Shown here piece by piece: positions 17,624 to 25,589 of a DNA stretch of 64,000 nt; the stretch's first letter is position 1; every line of letters begins with the position of its first letter. This DNA is from Cognatilysobacter xinjiangensis (GTDB taxonomy: Bacteria; Pseudomonadota; Gammaproteobacteria; Xanthomonadales; Xanthomonadaceae): contig NZ_BMXY01000004.1 of the NCBI RefSeq assembly GCF_014651995.1, positions 213,923-277,922 on the forward strand, written 5' to 3'. A program made the position numbers and the translations under genes. The notes under the pieces were generated by a model. It worked only from the letters and a program-made list of their open reading frames with translations. It was not told the DNA's origin and ran no database searches.

Positions 17624-18651
17624 TCGTCCGCGCGCGCGCGCCCTTGCGACTGGGATTGGCCGGAGGTGGCACTGACGTGTCGCCGTACTGCGACCAGTAC
17701 GGCGGCTTCGTGATGAACGCGGCGATCGACCGCTTCGCATATGCCACCGTCGACGAGGCCCCTGGCGGCGCTGCCGAGTTCGTGTCGTTGGACAACGACG
17801 TGCGCTGCTGCTGGTCACCCGAGGGCTTGGACAAGGCCCCTCCATCACTGCGCTTGCTTGTGGGCGTTTACGCCCGCATCTGCATGCAATTCTTGGACGG
17901 CCGTCATCCGCCAATACGCATTCGCACCTATTCGGATGCCCCTCCGGGCTCAGGTCTCGGCTCCTCGTCGACTCTTGTCGTTGCCCTCGTCGCAGCACTC
18001 TGCGAGTTTTTTGCGCTGCCGCTTGGCGAGTACGAGATTGCGCATCTGGCCTATTCCATCGAGCGAGAGGACCTAGCTCTTGCCGGAGGGAAGCAGGACC
18101 AGTACGCGGCTGCTTTCGGCGGCGTCAACTTCATGGAATTCCACGCAGGTGACCGGGTAATCGTCAATCCGCTCCGGATCAAGGATTGGGTATTGGCGGA
18201 ACTCGAGGCTTCGCTTGTCCTATATTTCACGGGGGTATCGAGGGAGTCTGCGCGGATCATCGACGAGCAGGTACGCAATGCAGCTAGTGGTGCACACGAC
18301 TCGGTGAGCGCGATGCACCAGCTCAAGTTCGAGGCGGTGCAAATGAAGGAAGCCTTGCTTAAAGGTGACCTCGACGCCTTCGCGCGCACACTGCAGAAGG
18401 GTTGGGAGGCTAAGAAGCGCATGGCCAGTAGCGTGAGCAATCCAGTGATCGACGCGGTCGAGGCCGTTGCGGTCACTCATGGCGCCCGTGCAACCAAGGT
18501 GTCGGGCGCTGGCGGTGGGGGCTTCATGATGTTCGTCTGTGACCCGACCGATCGCGTGCGGCTGTCACGTGCATTGCAGCACCAAGGTGGTCAGGTCATG
18601 GACTTCCACTTCAACCCGCAAGGCGCTGTCGCCTGGAGGGCAGGCCGGTGA
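17620..18651 (+). CDS. hddA: D-glycero-D-manno-heptose 7-phosphate kinase (GHMP kinase)
   Basis: This 343-aa GHMP kinase should phosphorylate D-glycero-D-manno-heptose 7-phosphate at C1 in the GDP-heptose pathway. The three GHMP motifs are present: [14 protein letters not shown] at the N-terminus, [11 protein letters not shown] at residues 108-118 and [12 protein letters not shown] near 293-304. Its GTG start overlaps the glycosyltransferase stop by four bases, and gmhA follows with the same overlap. Linked gmhA, hddC and gmhB genes make HddA much more likely than galactokinase- or fucokinase-like relatives. Confidence 0.92.
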   Translation: MIVRARAPLRLGLAGGGTDVSPYCDQYGGFVMNAAIDRFAYATVDEAPGGAAEFVSLDNDVRCCWSPEGLDKAPPSLRLLVGVYARICMQFLDGRHPPIRIRTYSDAPPGSGLGSSSTLVVALVAALCEFFALPLGEYEIAHLAYSIEREDLALAGGKQDQYAAAFGGVNFMEFHAGDRVIVNPLRIKDWVLAELEASLVLYFTGVSRESARIIDEQVRNAASGAHDSVSAMHQLKFEAVQMKEALLKGDLDAFARTLQKGWEAKKRMASSVSNPVIDAVEAVAVTHGARATKVSGAGGGGFMMFVCDPTDRVRLSRALQHQGGQVMDFHFNPQGAVAWRAGR

Positions 18652-19235
18652 AGAGTTATATCGAGAGCGAGTTTTCCAAGGCGCTGGCAAACTTTCAGCT
18701 AATGGCCGCCGATGCGGAATTAGCGACCGACCTCATCGGAGCTGTGAATCTTTGTACGGCCGCCCTGCGTAACGGCGGCAAGATCATGTTCGCGGGGAAC
18801 GGCGGCAGTGCTGCGGATGCGCAGCACTGGGCAGGCGAGCTGGTGAGTCGGTTCTACTACGACAGACCAGGACTGGCCGCTGTGGCGTTGACTACGGACT
18901 CGAGCATTCTTACCGCCATCGGCAATGATTACGGGTACGATTACACCTTCGCGCGCCAAGTCGAAGCGCTTGGCCGGCCCGGCGACGTACTCGTTGCAAT
19001 CTCGACGTCCGGTAATTCTCCGAACATCCTGCGAGCCGCCGAGGCTGCTCGCACCACGGGTGTGCACGTCATCGGCTTCACGGGAAATAGCGGCGGCAAG
19101 CTGGTGGCGGATTGCGAGATCTGTTTCCGGATTCCTTCTGACGAGACACCGCGCATCCAGGAAGGCCACGAGTTCCTCGGCCACATGCTGTGTGCACTGA
19201 TCGAAGCCGAGATGCATCCGCGCCATGCGGTGTGA
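18648..19235 (+). CDS. gmhA: Sedoheptulose-7-phosphate isomerase
   Basis: This 195-aa SIS-domain protein should convert sedoheptulose 7-phosphate to D-glycero-D-manno-heptose 7-phosphate, the first step of heptose nucleotide synthesis. It carries the family motifs GNGGSAADAQHWAGEL (from about residue 50), SRFYYDRPG and ISTSGNSPNIL, and is of normal length. GTG 18648 overlaps the hddA stop. The housekeeping ADP-heptose pathway normally has its own gmhA elsewhere, so this is probably a dedicated copy. Confidence 0.93.
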   Translation: MKSYIESEFSKALANFQLMAADAELATDLIGAVNLCTAALRNGGKIMFAGNGGSAADAQHWAGELVSRFYYDRPGLAAVALTTDSSILTAIGNDYGYDYTFARQVEALGRPGDVLVAISTSGNSPNILRAAEAARTTGVHVIGFTGNSGGKLVADCEICFRIPSDETPRIQEGHEFLGHMLCALIEAEMHPRHAV

Positions 19236-19920
19236 TGAAGCGATCATCTTGGTTGGCGGTCTGGGGACGCGCCTTCGTCCGTTGGTAAGCGACGTCCCGA
19301 AGCCTCTGGCGCCGGTAGGGGGCCGTCCGTTTCTGGCGTGGGTGCTCGACGCGATCGAGGCTTCAGGGATTAGGCGTGTAATCCTTGCCACGGGCCACCT
19401 CTCCGAGAAGGTCGAGGAAGCTATTGGCAGGCGGTGGCTACGCATGACAGTTGACTATTCCGTCGAGACTTCTCCGCTCGGTACCGGCGGCGCGATGATG
19501 CAAGCGTCGTCGCTGCTTCATCAGGGCAGTGCGCACGTTCTCAACGGCGATACTTTTCTTCAATACGATCCTTTCGCCCTCGAGCGCGCAACCCGCGATG
19601 CCGGCTGTCTCTTGGGCATCGCACTGGCTCGCGTGGACGACACTTCGCGCTATGGAGGAATCGCTCGGGAGGGGGCCCGTGTAACCGCGCTGCAGGAGAA
19701 GACAGGTAGTGGACCCGGCTTCATCAACGCCGGCGCATACTTTCTGACGCCCGAAGCAATTGCAGCGCTGCCGAGAGAAGCTCCCTATTCCTTTGAGACT
19801 GCGGTTCTCACGCCGATGGCGTCGAGGGGGGCAGTCTGTGGGTTCGGGGCCACCGATGGTTTCATCGACATCGGCGTGCCGGAGGACTTCAGGCGGGCTC
19901 AATCCCTGTTTCGGCCATGA
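19225..19920 (+). CDS. hddC: D-glycero-alpha-D-manno-heptose 1-phosphate guanylyltransferase
   Basis: This 231-aa nucleotidyltransferase begins with the GT-A pyrophosphorylase signature (ILVGGLGTRLRPL, PKPLAPVGGRPFL). It contains SPLGTGGA and NGDTF, expected for the nucleotide- and metal-binding sites. In this context it should make GDP-D-glycero-alpha-D-manno-heptose. It overlaps the end of gmhA by 11 bp and the start of gmhB by four. Sequence alone could also fit a mannose-1-phosphate-type transferase; the linked heptose genes decide the call. Confidence 0.88.
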   Translation: MRCDEAIILVGGLGTRLRPLVSDVPKPLAPVGGRPFLAWVLDAIEASGIRRVILATGHLSEKVEEAIGRRWLRMTVDYSVETSPLGTGGAMMQASSLLHQGSAHVLNGDTFLQYDPFALERATRDAGCLLGIALARVDDTSRYGGIAREGARVTALQEKTGSGPGFINAGAYFLTPEAIAALPREAPYSFETAVLTPMASRGAVCGFGATDGFIDIGVPEDFRRAQSLFRP

Positions 19921-20486
19921 CTCGAGGCGTCCAAGCCCCGTTTGTAGATCGCCAGGCAGACGCGATATTGGTGGGGAGCGGCACGCCGAGGCGAGCCTTA
20001 TTCTTGGATCGGGACGGTGTCATCAACCGCGATCGCGGGCACGTCCACACACGGGCGGCGACGGATTGGGTGCCGGGTGTCTTCGAGCTGGTTGCAGCGG
20101 CCCGCGACGCGAGTTACGTGGTGCTCGTTGTAACCAACCAGGCGGGTATTGCCCGAGGCATGTACACCGTCGACGATTTCCTTCAGTACACCGGCTGGAT
20201 CCACGAATCGTTCCGCGCTCAAGGCGCTCCCCTTCTGGCCACCTACTACTGTCCCCATCACCCTACGGTCGGGGACGGCGCGCTGACAGGGCCATGCGGC
20301 TGCCGGAAGCCCGAGCCGGGGATGATCGAGAAGGCGGCGAAGGACTGGTCGATCGATCTGGACGCGTCCTTGCTCGTCGGTGATAAGGAGTCCGATATGC
20401 AGGCGGGTCGTGCTGCGGGAATCCGTCACCTGTGGTTGGTACAAAAAGAGGGCCTGCCGAGTTTCGAGAGGCTATTGCACGGCTAG
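19917..20486 (+). CDS. gmhB: D,D-heptose 1,7-bisphosphate phosphatase
   Basis: This 189-aa HAD-family phosphatase removes the C7 phosphate of heptose 1,7-bisphosphate. The catalytic motif FLDRDGVINRD lies near residues 29-39, VVTNQAGIARG is motif II, and VGDKESDMQAG is the acidic motif. The GmhB zinc loop is present (CPHHP followed by PCGCRKPEPGM). An N-terminal extension of about 25 residues precedes the core. With hddA, gmhA and hddC it completes the four-enzyme GDP-heptose route. Confidence 0.93.
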   Translation: MTRGVQAPFVDRQADAILVGSGTPRRALFLDRDGVINRDRGHVHTRAATDWVPGVFELVAAARDASYVVLVVTNQAGIARGMYTVDDFLQYTGWIHESFRAQGAPLLATYYCPHHPTVGDGALTGPCGCRKPEPGMIEKAAKDWSIDLDASLLVGDKESDMQAGRAAGIRHLWLVQKEGLPSFERLLHG

Positions 20487-20510
20487 AATGGGCTGACCCA
20501 ATTCAAGCCG

Positions 20511-21491
20511 ATGAAGATGGACTATCAGGAGCGTTTGGCCCAAGAGCGGGAACGATTCGACGCGGAAGTTTGCGTCCACGATCTGCCCGAGATCTTCCAT
20601 TACTGGTCGAACAAGTACCTGCGTCCCCTGATCAACAGCTTCGGGTACGACAATATCGAAGACTTCTTCGCGACGGAGATCGCCGCGATGTCGGGCACGG
20701 TCGGCAGGAAAATCCGGATCGCCAGCGTTGGATGTGGAGATTGTTCGCCAGAGATCCAGATAGCAAAGCGTCTGGTCGACAAGGGCGTTAACGACTTCCA
20801 TATCAGCTGCATCGACATCAGTCCGGGCGCCCTCGAGCGCGGCCTGCAGCAGATCCGGGAGAGTGACCTCGAGTCGCGACTTTCGCCTGTCGTGCACGAT
20901 TTCAACGCGGGACTGCCGCCCGGGGAGTTCGACGTCGTGGTGGCGAACCAGTCGCTGCACCATGTCGTGGAGCTGGAAGTCCTGTTTGACTCGATCCGTT
21001 CGCGAATCGCCAACGGGGGATGTTTGCTCGTCTCCGATATGATCGGGAGGAATGGTCATCAGCGCTGGCCGGAGGCCAAGGCTTTGGTCGACGAGATTTG
21101 GCCTTGGTTGCCGCCGAGCTACCGTTTCAATCGGCAACTCCAGAGGCAGGAGGACGAGTTTCTGGACTGGGACTGCTCCGCGGAGGGTTTCGAGGGTATC
21201 CGTGCCCAGGATGTGCTGCCTTTGATGCTTGAGAGGTTTCAGCCCTCGGTTTTCATTGCCTGGGGAAACATCATCGATGTCTTTATCGATCGTGGCTTCG
21301 GGCATAGCTTCCACGGTCGTACAGCGTGGGACTTGCATTTCATCGACCGGGTCCACGAACTCGATAGCGCAGCTATCGCCGCTGGCCACATCAAGCCAAC
21401 GCACCTGCTCGGGCGTTTCCAGAGCGAGTCCAACGCTTGCATTCACGTGCCGGGGCTCGGCCCAGCGGATGCGGTGAGGAGGACTGCGTGA
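20511..21491 (+). CDS. Class I SAM-dependent methyltransferase in the glycan cluster
   Basis: This 326-aa protein has a Rossmann SAM-binding core: motif I IASVGCGDCSPEI (about residue 70), an acidic CIDIS at strand 2, DFNAGLPPGEFDVVVANQSL for motifs II-III and a LLVSDMIGRNG loop. About 60 N-terminal and 130 C-terminal residues flank the core. It could methylate a sugar of the glycan or cap the chain, but the substrate is unknown. The start codon lies 24 bp after gmhB; the stop overlaps the next gene's GTG. Confidence 0.82.
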   Translation: MKMDYQERLAQERERFDAEVCVHDLPEIFHYWSNKYLRPLINSFGYDNIEDFFATEIAAMSGTVGRKIRIASVGCGDCSPEIQIAKRLVDKGVNDFHISCIDISPGALERGLQQIRESDLESRLSPVVHDFNAGLPPGEFDVVVANQSLHHVVELEVLFDSIRSRIANGGCLLVSDMIGRNGHQRWPEAKALVDEIWPWLPPSYRFNRQLQRQEDEFLDWDCSAEGFEGIRAQDVLPLMLERFQPSVFIAWGNIIDVFIDRGFGHSFHGRTAWDLHFIDRVHELDSAAIAAGHIKPTHLLGRFQSESNACIHVPGLGPADAVRRTA

Positions 21492-22672
21492 AGAGGTCGA
21501 TCGCCTCGCGGCAGGTTGACGCTCGGCTGCCACCGTCGAGTTATGCCCTTCAAGCGCGCGATGTCGCCTGGTGCTTTTGCCTCACTTTTTTCGCGCTCGT
21601 CATTTTTTTCTCCGCGAAGACACGTGTCCTTCCATTGCTTGAGGGGCCGCTGACGTTCGATGGCCAGTACTACATGGACATTTTCGAGCGCGGATACAGC
21701 TTCGACGGTGACATAGAAAACAAGCAGAATACGGCGTTCATGCCGTTGACGGCAGGAGTGATCGGCCTCGCGACGCGCGTCATTCCCGGGGCACACGACC
21801 TCGTAGAGGTGGCTGTGCTCGGGGCGGCCGTCCTCTTCGGGACGCTGGTCGGTCTCCATGTGCTGGCGTCGCGTTATGCCGGATCACAGGCCGGCCGCCT
21901 TGCGACGCTCCTGTGGGCGGGGAGTCCGTTGGCGCTATACAACTTTGTCGGATATTCGGAGCCGCTTTTCGCCCTGTTATCCGTGTGGATATTCATAGCT
22001 ATCGACAGCAAACGGCTATGGGATGCGACACTGCTGGCGGCGATTGCACTCGTTGGTAGGCCGCAGGCGTTTGTTCTTGCGGTATTCGTGGCGTTGGCAA
22101 TTCTCAGTCACGCTCGTTGGCGGCCCAGATCATTGTTCGACGGCCCGGGCGTCGTCCAATTGTGTCTGATGGTCGCCCCGTTGATGACGTTTGCCACGTG
22201 GCAGGCGATTCAGTTCGGTGATTCGCTTACTTATATCAATTCGCTGGAAGCTTGGCGGCGCGGCAGCTTCATGGACGCGAACCTGACTGCGGGTCCGGCC
22301 CTTCTGCATCTATTCCAAGCCGTCTCCGGCGAGGCGCAAACCCTGAGCCACTGGACGACTCTGCTGGCAACACTGTCACTTGTCGTCATTGCCGCCGTAT
22401 TAATGGTGGCAGCTGCGGGTCCGACGCGTGTCGTGGCCTTCTATGTGGCGATCCTGACATTCCTCTTCGCGACGGCGTCGTTTGACGCGACGAATGTAGC
22501 CCGGCATACATTCTTCATGTTTCCTTGGGCGCTGATCCTTGGCGTCGCAATCGCGAAAGTGTGCGCATCAGAAGCGCGAAAGCTCATCGGCCTTGTCCCA
22601 TTCCTGGCGTTCGCAATCCTTGTAAACAGCTACGCTGTGATGCGCTATTACAGGGGGGAATGGGTCTCGTGA
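21488..22672 (+). CDS. PIG-V-like GT-C membrane glycosyltransferase
   Basis: This 394-aa polytopic protein has about ten hydrophobic segments and a conserved first loop (FDGQYYMDIFERGYSF) with the Asp and aromatic residues typical of PIG-V-like and other GT-C enzymes, which use polyprenyl-phosphate sugars on the periplasmic side. GTG 21488 overlaps the methyltransferase stop in the 4-bp pattern seen through this operon; the frame remains open to 21437. Family members transfer mannose or related sugars. A GT-C here suggests part of the glycan is assembled or attached in the periplasm. Confidence 0.75.
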   Translation: MKRSIASRQVDARLPPSSYALQARDVAWCFCLTFFALVIFFSAKTRVLPLLEGPLTFDGQYYMDIFERGYSFDGDIENKQNTAFMPLTAGVIGLATRVIPGAHDLVEVAVLGAAVLFGTLVGLHVLASRYAGSQAGRLATLLWAGSPLALYNFVGYSEPLFALLSVWIFIAIDSKRLWDATLLAAIALVGRPQAFVLAVFVALAILSHARWRPRSLFDGPGVVQLCLMVAPLMTFATWQAIQFGDSLTYINSLEAWRRGSFMDANLTAGPALLHLFQAVSGEAQTLSHWTTLLATLSLVVIAAVLMVAAAGPTRVVAFYVAILTFLFATASFDATNVARHTFFMFPWALILGVAIAKVCASEARKLIGLVPFLAFAILVNSYAVMRYYRGEWVS

Positions 22673-23163
22673 CACGACGAATAGTAATGTCGGTCGTCGT
22701 TCTGGCGCTCACGGCAGCATGGGGCGCCTGGCTCATCGCCCACGCGCGAACCAAAGCCTCGTATGTAACAGCGGCTGCCGCCGCGAAGCCGACTATCGCG
22801 GTGTGCGAGTGGCTGAAGATCAGCGAGTCGCGAGCCGCGAACCTCGGCTTCAGTATCGACGAATCGCACGCGTGGACAGACCGGGCTACCGCCTATCTTG
22901 GTGTTCCGGTGCCCGATTTGAACGGCGCTGGATGGCTTGACCTGGACATCGCCGCAGTCGCGGCCCACAGAGCGACGGTTCGCATTGATAGGGGAGAGCG
23001 TTATGTGTTGCGCCCCGGACAGGTACGTCTGCGGCTTCCACCGCGTTCATCGGCGCAACCACTTCTTTTGACTTTTACGGCCGACGGGCCCAAGCCGCCG
23101 TCCGGCGCGGACAGGCGGTGGTTGGGCGTCGCAGTCAGTCGAATCCGGGCCTGCCCCGCGTAG
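22669..23163 (+). CDS. Small membrane-anchored periplasmic protein, unknown function
   Basis: This 164-aa protein has one N-terminal membrane segment (RRIVMSVVVLALTAAWGAWLI) and a periplasmic domain rich in short beta strands (ATVRIDRGERYVLRPGQVRL and onward to WLGVAVSRIRACPA). I do not recognise the family with confidence. The C-terminal half resembles small beta-sandwich tails found beside membrane glycosyltransferases. GTG 22669 is preferred (4-bp overlap, GGGGGA nine bases upstream) over ATG 22660. It is the last gene of the long plus-strand string and may assist the GT-C protein before it. Confidence 0.7.
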   Translation: MTRRIVMSVVVLALTAAWGAWLIAHARTKASYVTAAAAAKPTIAVCEWLKISESRAANLGFSIDESHAWTDRATAYLGVPVPDLNGAGWLDLDIAAVAAHRATVRIDRGERYVLRPGQVRLRLPPRSSAQPLLLTFTADGPKPPSGADRRWLGVAVSRIRACPA

Positions 23164-23198
23164 TCGAGACGTAGTTGAGCTCGTCGCGCCGACCTGGA

Positions 23199-23654
23199 TT
23201 AGGACGTAGGAGCCGAATCGCACTCGTCTCCGGTGATGGCCACGCGGTCCAGTTCCGACTTGTCAGCTTGGTTTCGAAGGATGAAAGTCGTACCAGGCTT
23301 GACCCATGGGCCGGACTGCTGCTCTCCCGACGCGCCGCCCGATGCAAATAGTTTCGCATCGGCGCCGTCGAGCCAGATTTCGACGTTCGCCACGTCAGGT
23401 CGGCTGGTGACGTTCCAGCTGATCTTGATATCGCTGCCGGCATCGCAACTCGCGATGCCGGGCTGAGCGGAAATGAGTGCGTTCGCCCCTTGCGCCGCTG
23501 CCGCCGGCACGGCGTGGGCTGGCCCGGATGCCGCACCGGCGGGCTGGGCGGTATCACTCGGTACTGCGGCAGGCTCCTGCGCCGACGGATTGCATGCGGT
23601 GAGGGCAAGTGCCGCGGCGATAGCGGCTACGGATCGAGTCATGGACCGGTGCAT
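23199..23654 (-). CDS. Putative lipoprotein following etfA
   Basis: This 151-aa protein has a lipoprotein signal ending LALTAC (Cys21), an Ala/Pro-rich linker of about 45 residues and a small beta-domain (KISWNVTSRPDVANVEIWLD, then WVKPGTTFILRN). Two further Cys could form a disulfide. AAGGA lies five bases upstream of the ATG. It starts 22 bp after etfA on the same strand, so it is probably the last gene of the etf operon. The function is unknown. Confidence 0.8.
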   Translation of the reverse strand: MHRSMTRSVAAIAAALALTACNPSAQEPAAVPSDTAQPAGAASGPAHAVPAAAAQGANALISAQPGIASCDAGSDIKISWNVTSRPDVANVEIWLDGADAKLFASGGASGEQQSGPWVKPGTTFILRNQADKSELDRVAITGDECDSAPTS

Positions 23655-23676
23655 GGGTTTCCTTGCTGAGTTGTAG

Positions 23677-24615
23677 TCAGAGCTGCGATTCGAGTTCCGG
23701 CAGGATCTGGAACAGATCCCCCACCAGTCCGATGTCCGCGATCTCGAAGATCGCCGAGTCCGGATCCTTGTTGATCGCCACGATCGTACCGGCGTCCTTG
23801 ATGCCCGTCAGGTGCTGGATCGCGCCGGAGATACCGACGGCGATGTAGAGCTCCGGCGCGATGATCTTGCCGGTCTGGCCGACCTGCATCTCGTTCGGCA
23901 CGTAGCCGGCGTCGACCGCCGCGCGCGACGCGCCGACGGCGGCGCCGATCTTGTCGGCGAAGTCGTAGACGATCTTGAAGTTCTCGGCCGATCCGACGCC
24001 GCGGCCGCCGGAGACGACGCGCTTCGCGCTCTGCAGGTCCGGGCGGTCGCTGGAGCCGGCGGCGAGGCCGACGAAGCGGGTGTGCGTCGGCAGCGGGGCG
24101 TGGACTGAAACCGTTTCCACCGCGGCGTTGCCGTCGCGCGCGCATTCGGCGAACGAGGCGGTGCGGATGGTGGCGACGACCACGACGCCTTCCGGCACCT
24201 CGACGGTCACGATCGCGTTGCCCGCATAGATCGGGCGCTTGAACGTGCGCGGGCCTTCGACCGCCATCGCGTCCGACACCTGCGGCGCGTTCAGCAGCGC
24301 GGCGACGCAGGGCATCAGGTCCTTGCCGAACGTGGTGCTGGGGCCGAACACGTGCGTGTAGTGGGTGGCCAGCTGCGCGACCTGCGGCGCGAACACCTGC
24401 GCGATCCCGTTGGCGTTGGCGGCATTGGAGACGCCGAGCACGCGGGCGACGCCCGAGAGCTTCGCGGCCTCGGCGGCGACGGCCGACGCGTCGTCGGCGA
24501 GCACCAGCACGTCGATCGAGTCGGGCGACAGCGCCTGCGCGGCGGTCACGCACTTGGCGGTGGAGGCGTTGAGCTGGCCGCCCAGGTGTTCGGCGACGAT
24601 CAGGACCTTGGACAT
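23677..24615 (-). CDS. etfA: Electron transfer flavoprotein alpha subunit
   Basis: This 312-aa FAD-binding subunit of ETF passes electrons from acyl-CoA and other dehydrogenases to ETF-ubiquinone oxidoreductase (encoded at 34530-36146). The C-terminal FAD domain is intact (GRGVGSAENF, QVGQTGKIIAPELYIAVGIS, GAIQHLTGIKDAGTIVAIN). ATG 24615 has GAGGAA upstream. In Xanthomonas, etfA borders the hypervariable LPS locus, and here too it borders the glycan region. Confidence 0.97.
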   Translation of the reverse strand: MSKVLIVAEHLGGQLNASTAKCVTAAQALSPDSIDVLVLADDASAVAAEAAKLSGVARVLGVSNAANANGIAQVFAPQVAQLATHYTHVFGPSTTFGKDLMPCVAALLNAPQVSDAMAVEGPRTFKRPIYAGNAIVTVEVPEGVVVVATIRTASFAECARDGNAAVETVSVHAPLPTHTRFVGLAAGSSDRPDLQSAKRVVSGGRGVGSAENFKIVYDFADKIGAAVGASRAAVDAGYVPNEMQVGQTGKIIAPELYIAVGISGAIQHLTGIKDAGTIVAINKDPDSAIFEIADIGLVGDLFQILPELESQL

Positions 24616-24637
24616 CGGGATTTCCTCGGGTGACGAC

Positions 24638-24692
24638 GTTCCCTCAGGGAACCTTCGCATCCGGGCGGTCGCGCCATGCGCGGTCCGCCCGG
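24638..24692 (-). other. Inverted repeats in the etfB-etfA spacer
   Basis: The 84-bp spacer holds a perfect 7-bp inverted repeat with a one-base loop (24638-24652) and a second hairpin with arms CCGGGCGG and CCGCCCGG at 24661-24692. No T-run follows, so they probably affect mRNA processing or the relative levels of the two subunits. Confidence 0.4.
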
Positions 24693-24699
24693 CGTTTCG

Positions 24700-25452
24700 T
24701 TACAGCAGGCCGCGCTGCTTGAGCGTGGCGACGAGCTCGGCGGCGTCATTGACCATGATGCCCTTGCTGCGCTTCGCGGGCGCAGCATAGGACGTGGTCT
24801 TGAGGCCCGCGCCGGCATCGACGCCGAGATCGGCGAACGCGAGCGTCTCCAGCGGCTTGCTCTTGGCCTTCATGATGTCCGGCAGCTTGATGAAACGCGG
24901 CTCGTTGAGGCGCAGGTCGGTCGTGACGACGGCGGGCAGGTCGACTTCGAGCGTCTCCAGGCCGGCATCGACTTCGCGCGTCACCGTCGCCTTGCCGTCC
25001 GCCACCTCGACCTTCGAGGCGAACGTGGCCTGCGGGCGGCCCCAGAGAGTGGCCAGCATCTGGCCGGTCTGGTTGGCGTCGTCGTCGATGGCCTGCTTGC
25101 CGAGGATCACGAGATCGGGCTGCTCGCGCTCGACGAGCTTGAGCAGCGTGCGCGCGGCGGTGAGCGGCTGCACGTCCTGGCCGGCGTCGACCACCACGTG
25201 GATCGCGCGGTTGGCGCCCATCGCCAGGCCGTTGCGCAGGTGCGCCTGGGCATCGGCCGGCGCGATCGTGGCGACCACGACCTCGGTGGCGATGCCCTTG
25301 TCGCGCAGGCGGAGCGCCTCTTCGAGCGCGATCTCGTCGAAGGGATTCGGCGACAGCTTCACGCCGTCGGTGACGACGCCGGTGCCGTCGGGCTTGACCT
25401 GGATGCGGACGTTGTAGTCCACCACGCGCTTGTAGGCGACGAGGATCTTCAT
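24700..25452 (-). CDS. etfB: Electron transfer flavoprotein beta subunit
   Basis: This 250-aa protein begins with the canonical beta-subunit sequence (MKILVAYKRVVDYNVRIQVK) and contains the AMP-binding region (ILGKQAIDDDANQTGQMLA) and the C-terminal recognition-loop area (LNEPRFIKLPDIMKAKSKPL). It forms the ETF heterodimer with etfA just downstream. The promoter must lie in the 137-bp divergent spacer with manC. Confidence 0.97.
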   Translation of the reverse strand: MKILVAYKRVVDYNVRIQVKPDGTGVVTDGVKLSPNPFDEIALEEALRLRDKGIATEVVVATIAPADAQAHLRNGLAMGANRAIHVVVDAGQDVQPLTAARTLLKLVEREQPDLVILGKQAIDDDANQTGQMLATLWGRPQATFASKVEVADGKATVTREVDAGLETLEVDLPAVVTTDLRLNEPRFIKLPDIMKAKSKPLETLAFADLGVDAGAGLKTTSYAAPAKRSKGIMVNDAAELVATLKQRGLL

Positions 25453-25589
25453 CGTTGGGAATCTCGTGGACGGGCGCGCCGCGCGCGCCGAGAACCGCGG
25501 ATTTTAGCCGACTACGGCCGCCGCCGCCGTTAGGCGGGAGTGATGCCGGCGGGCGCTATCCTGTCGCCGATCCCCCTCCGGACCGACCG

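Noticed and set aside
17628..17643. Alternating CG runs (also near 11-20 and 10676-10685)
   Set aside because: Short Arg/Ala codon runs in a GC-rich genome; no sign of a functional site.
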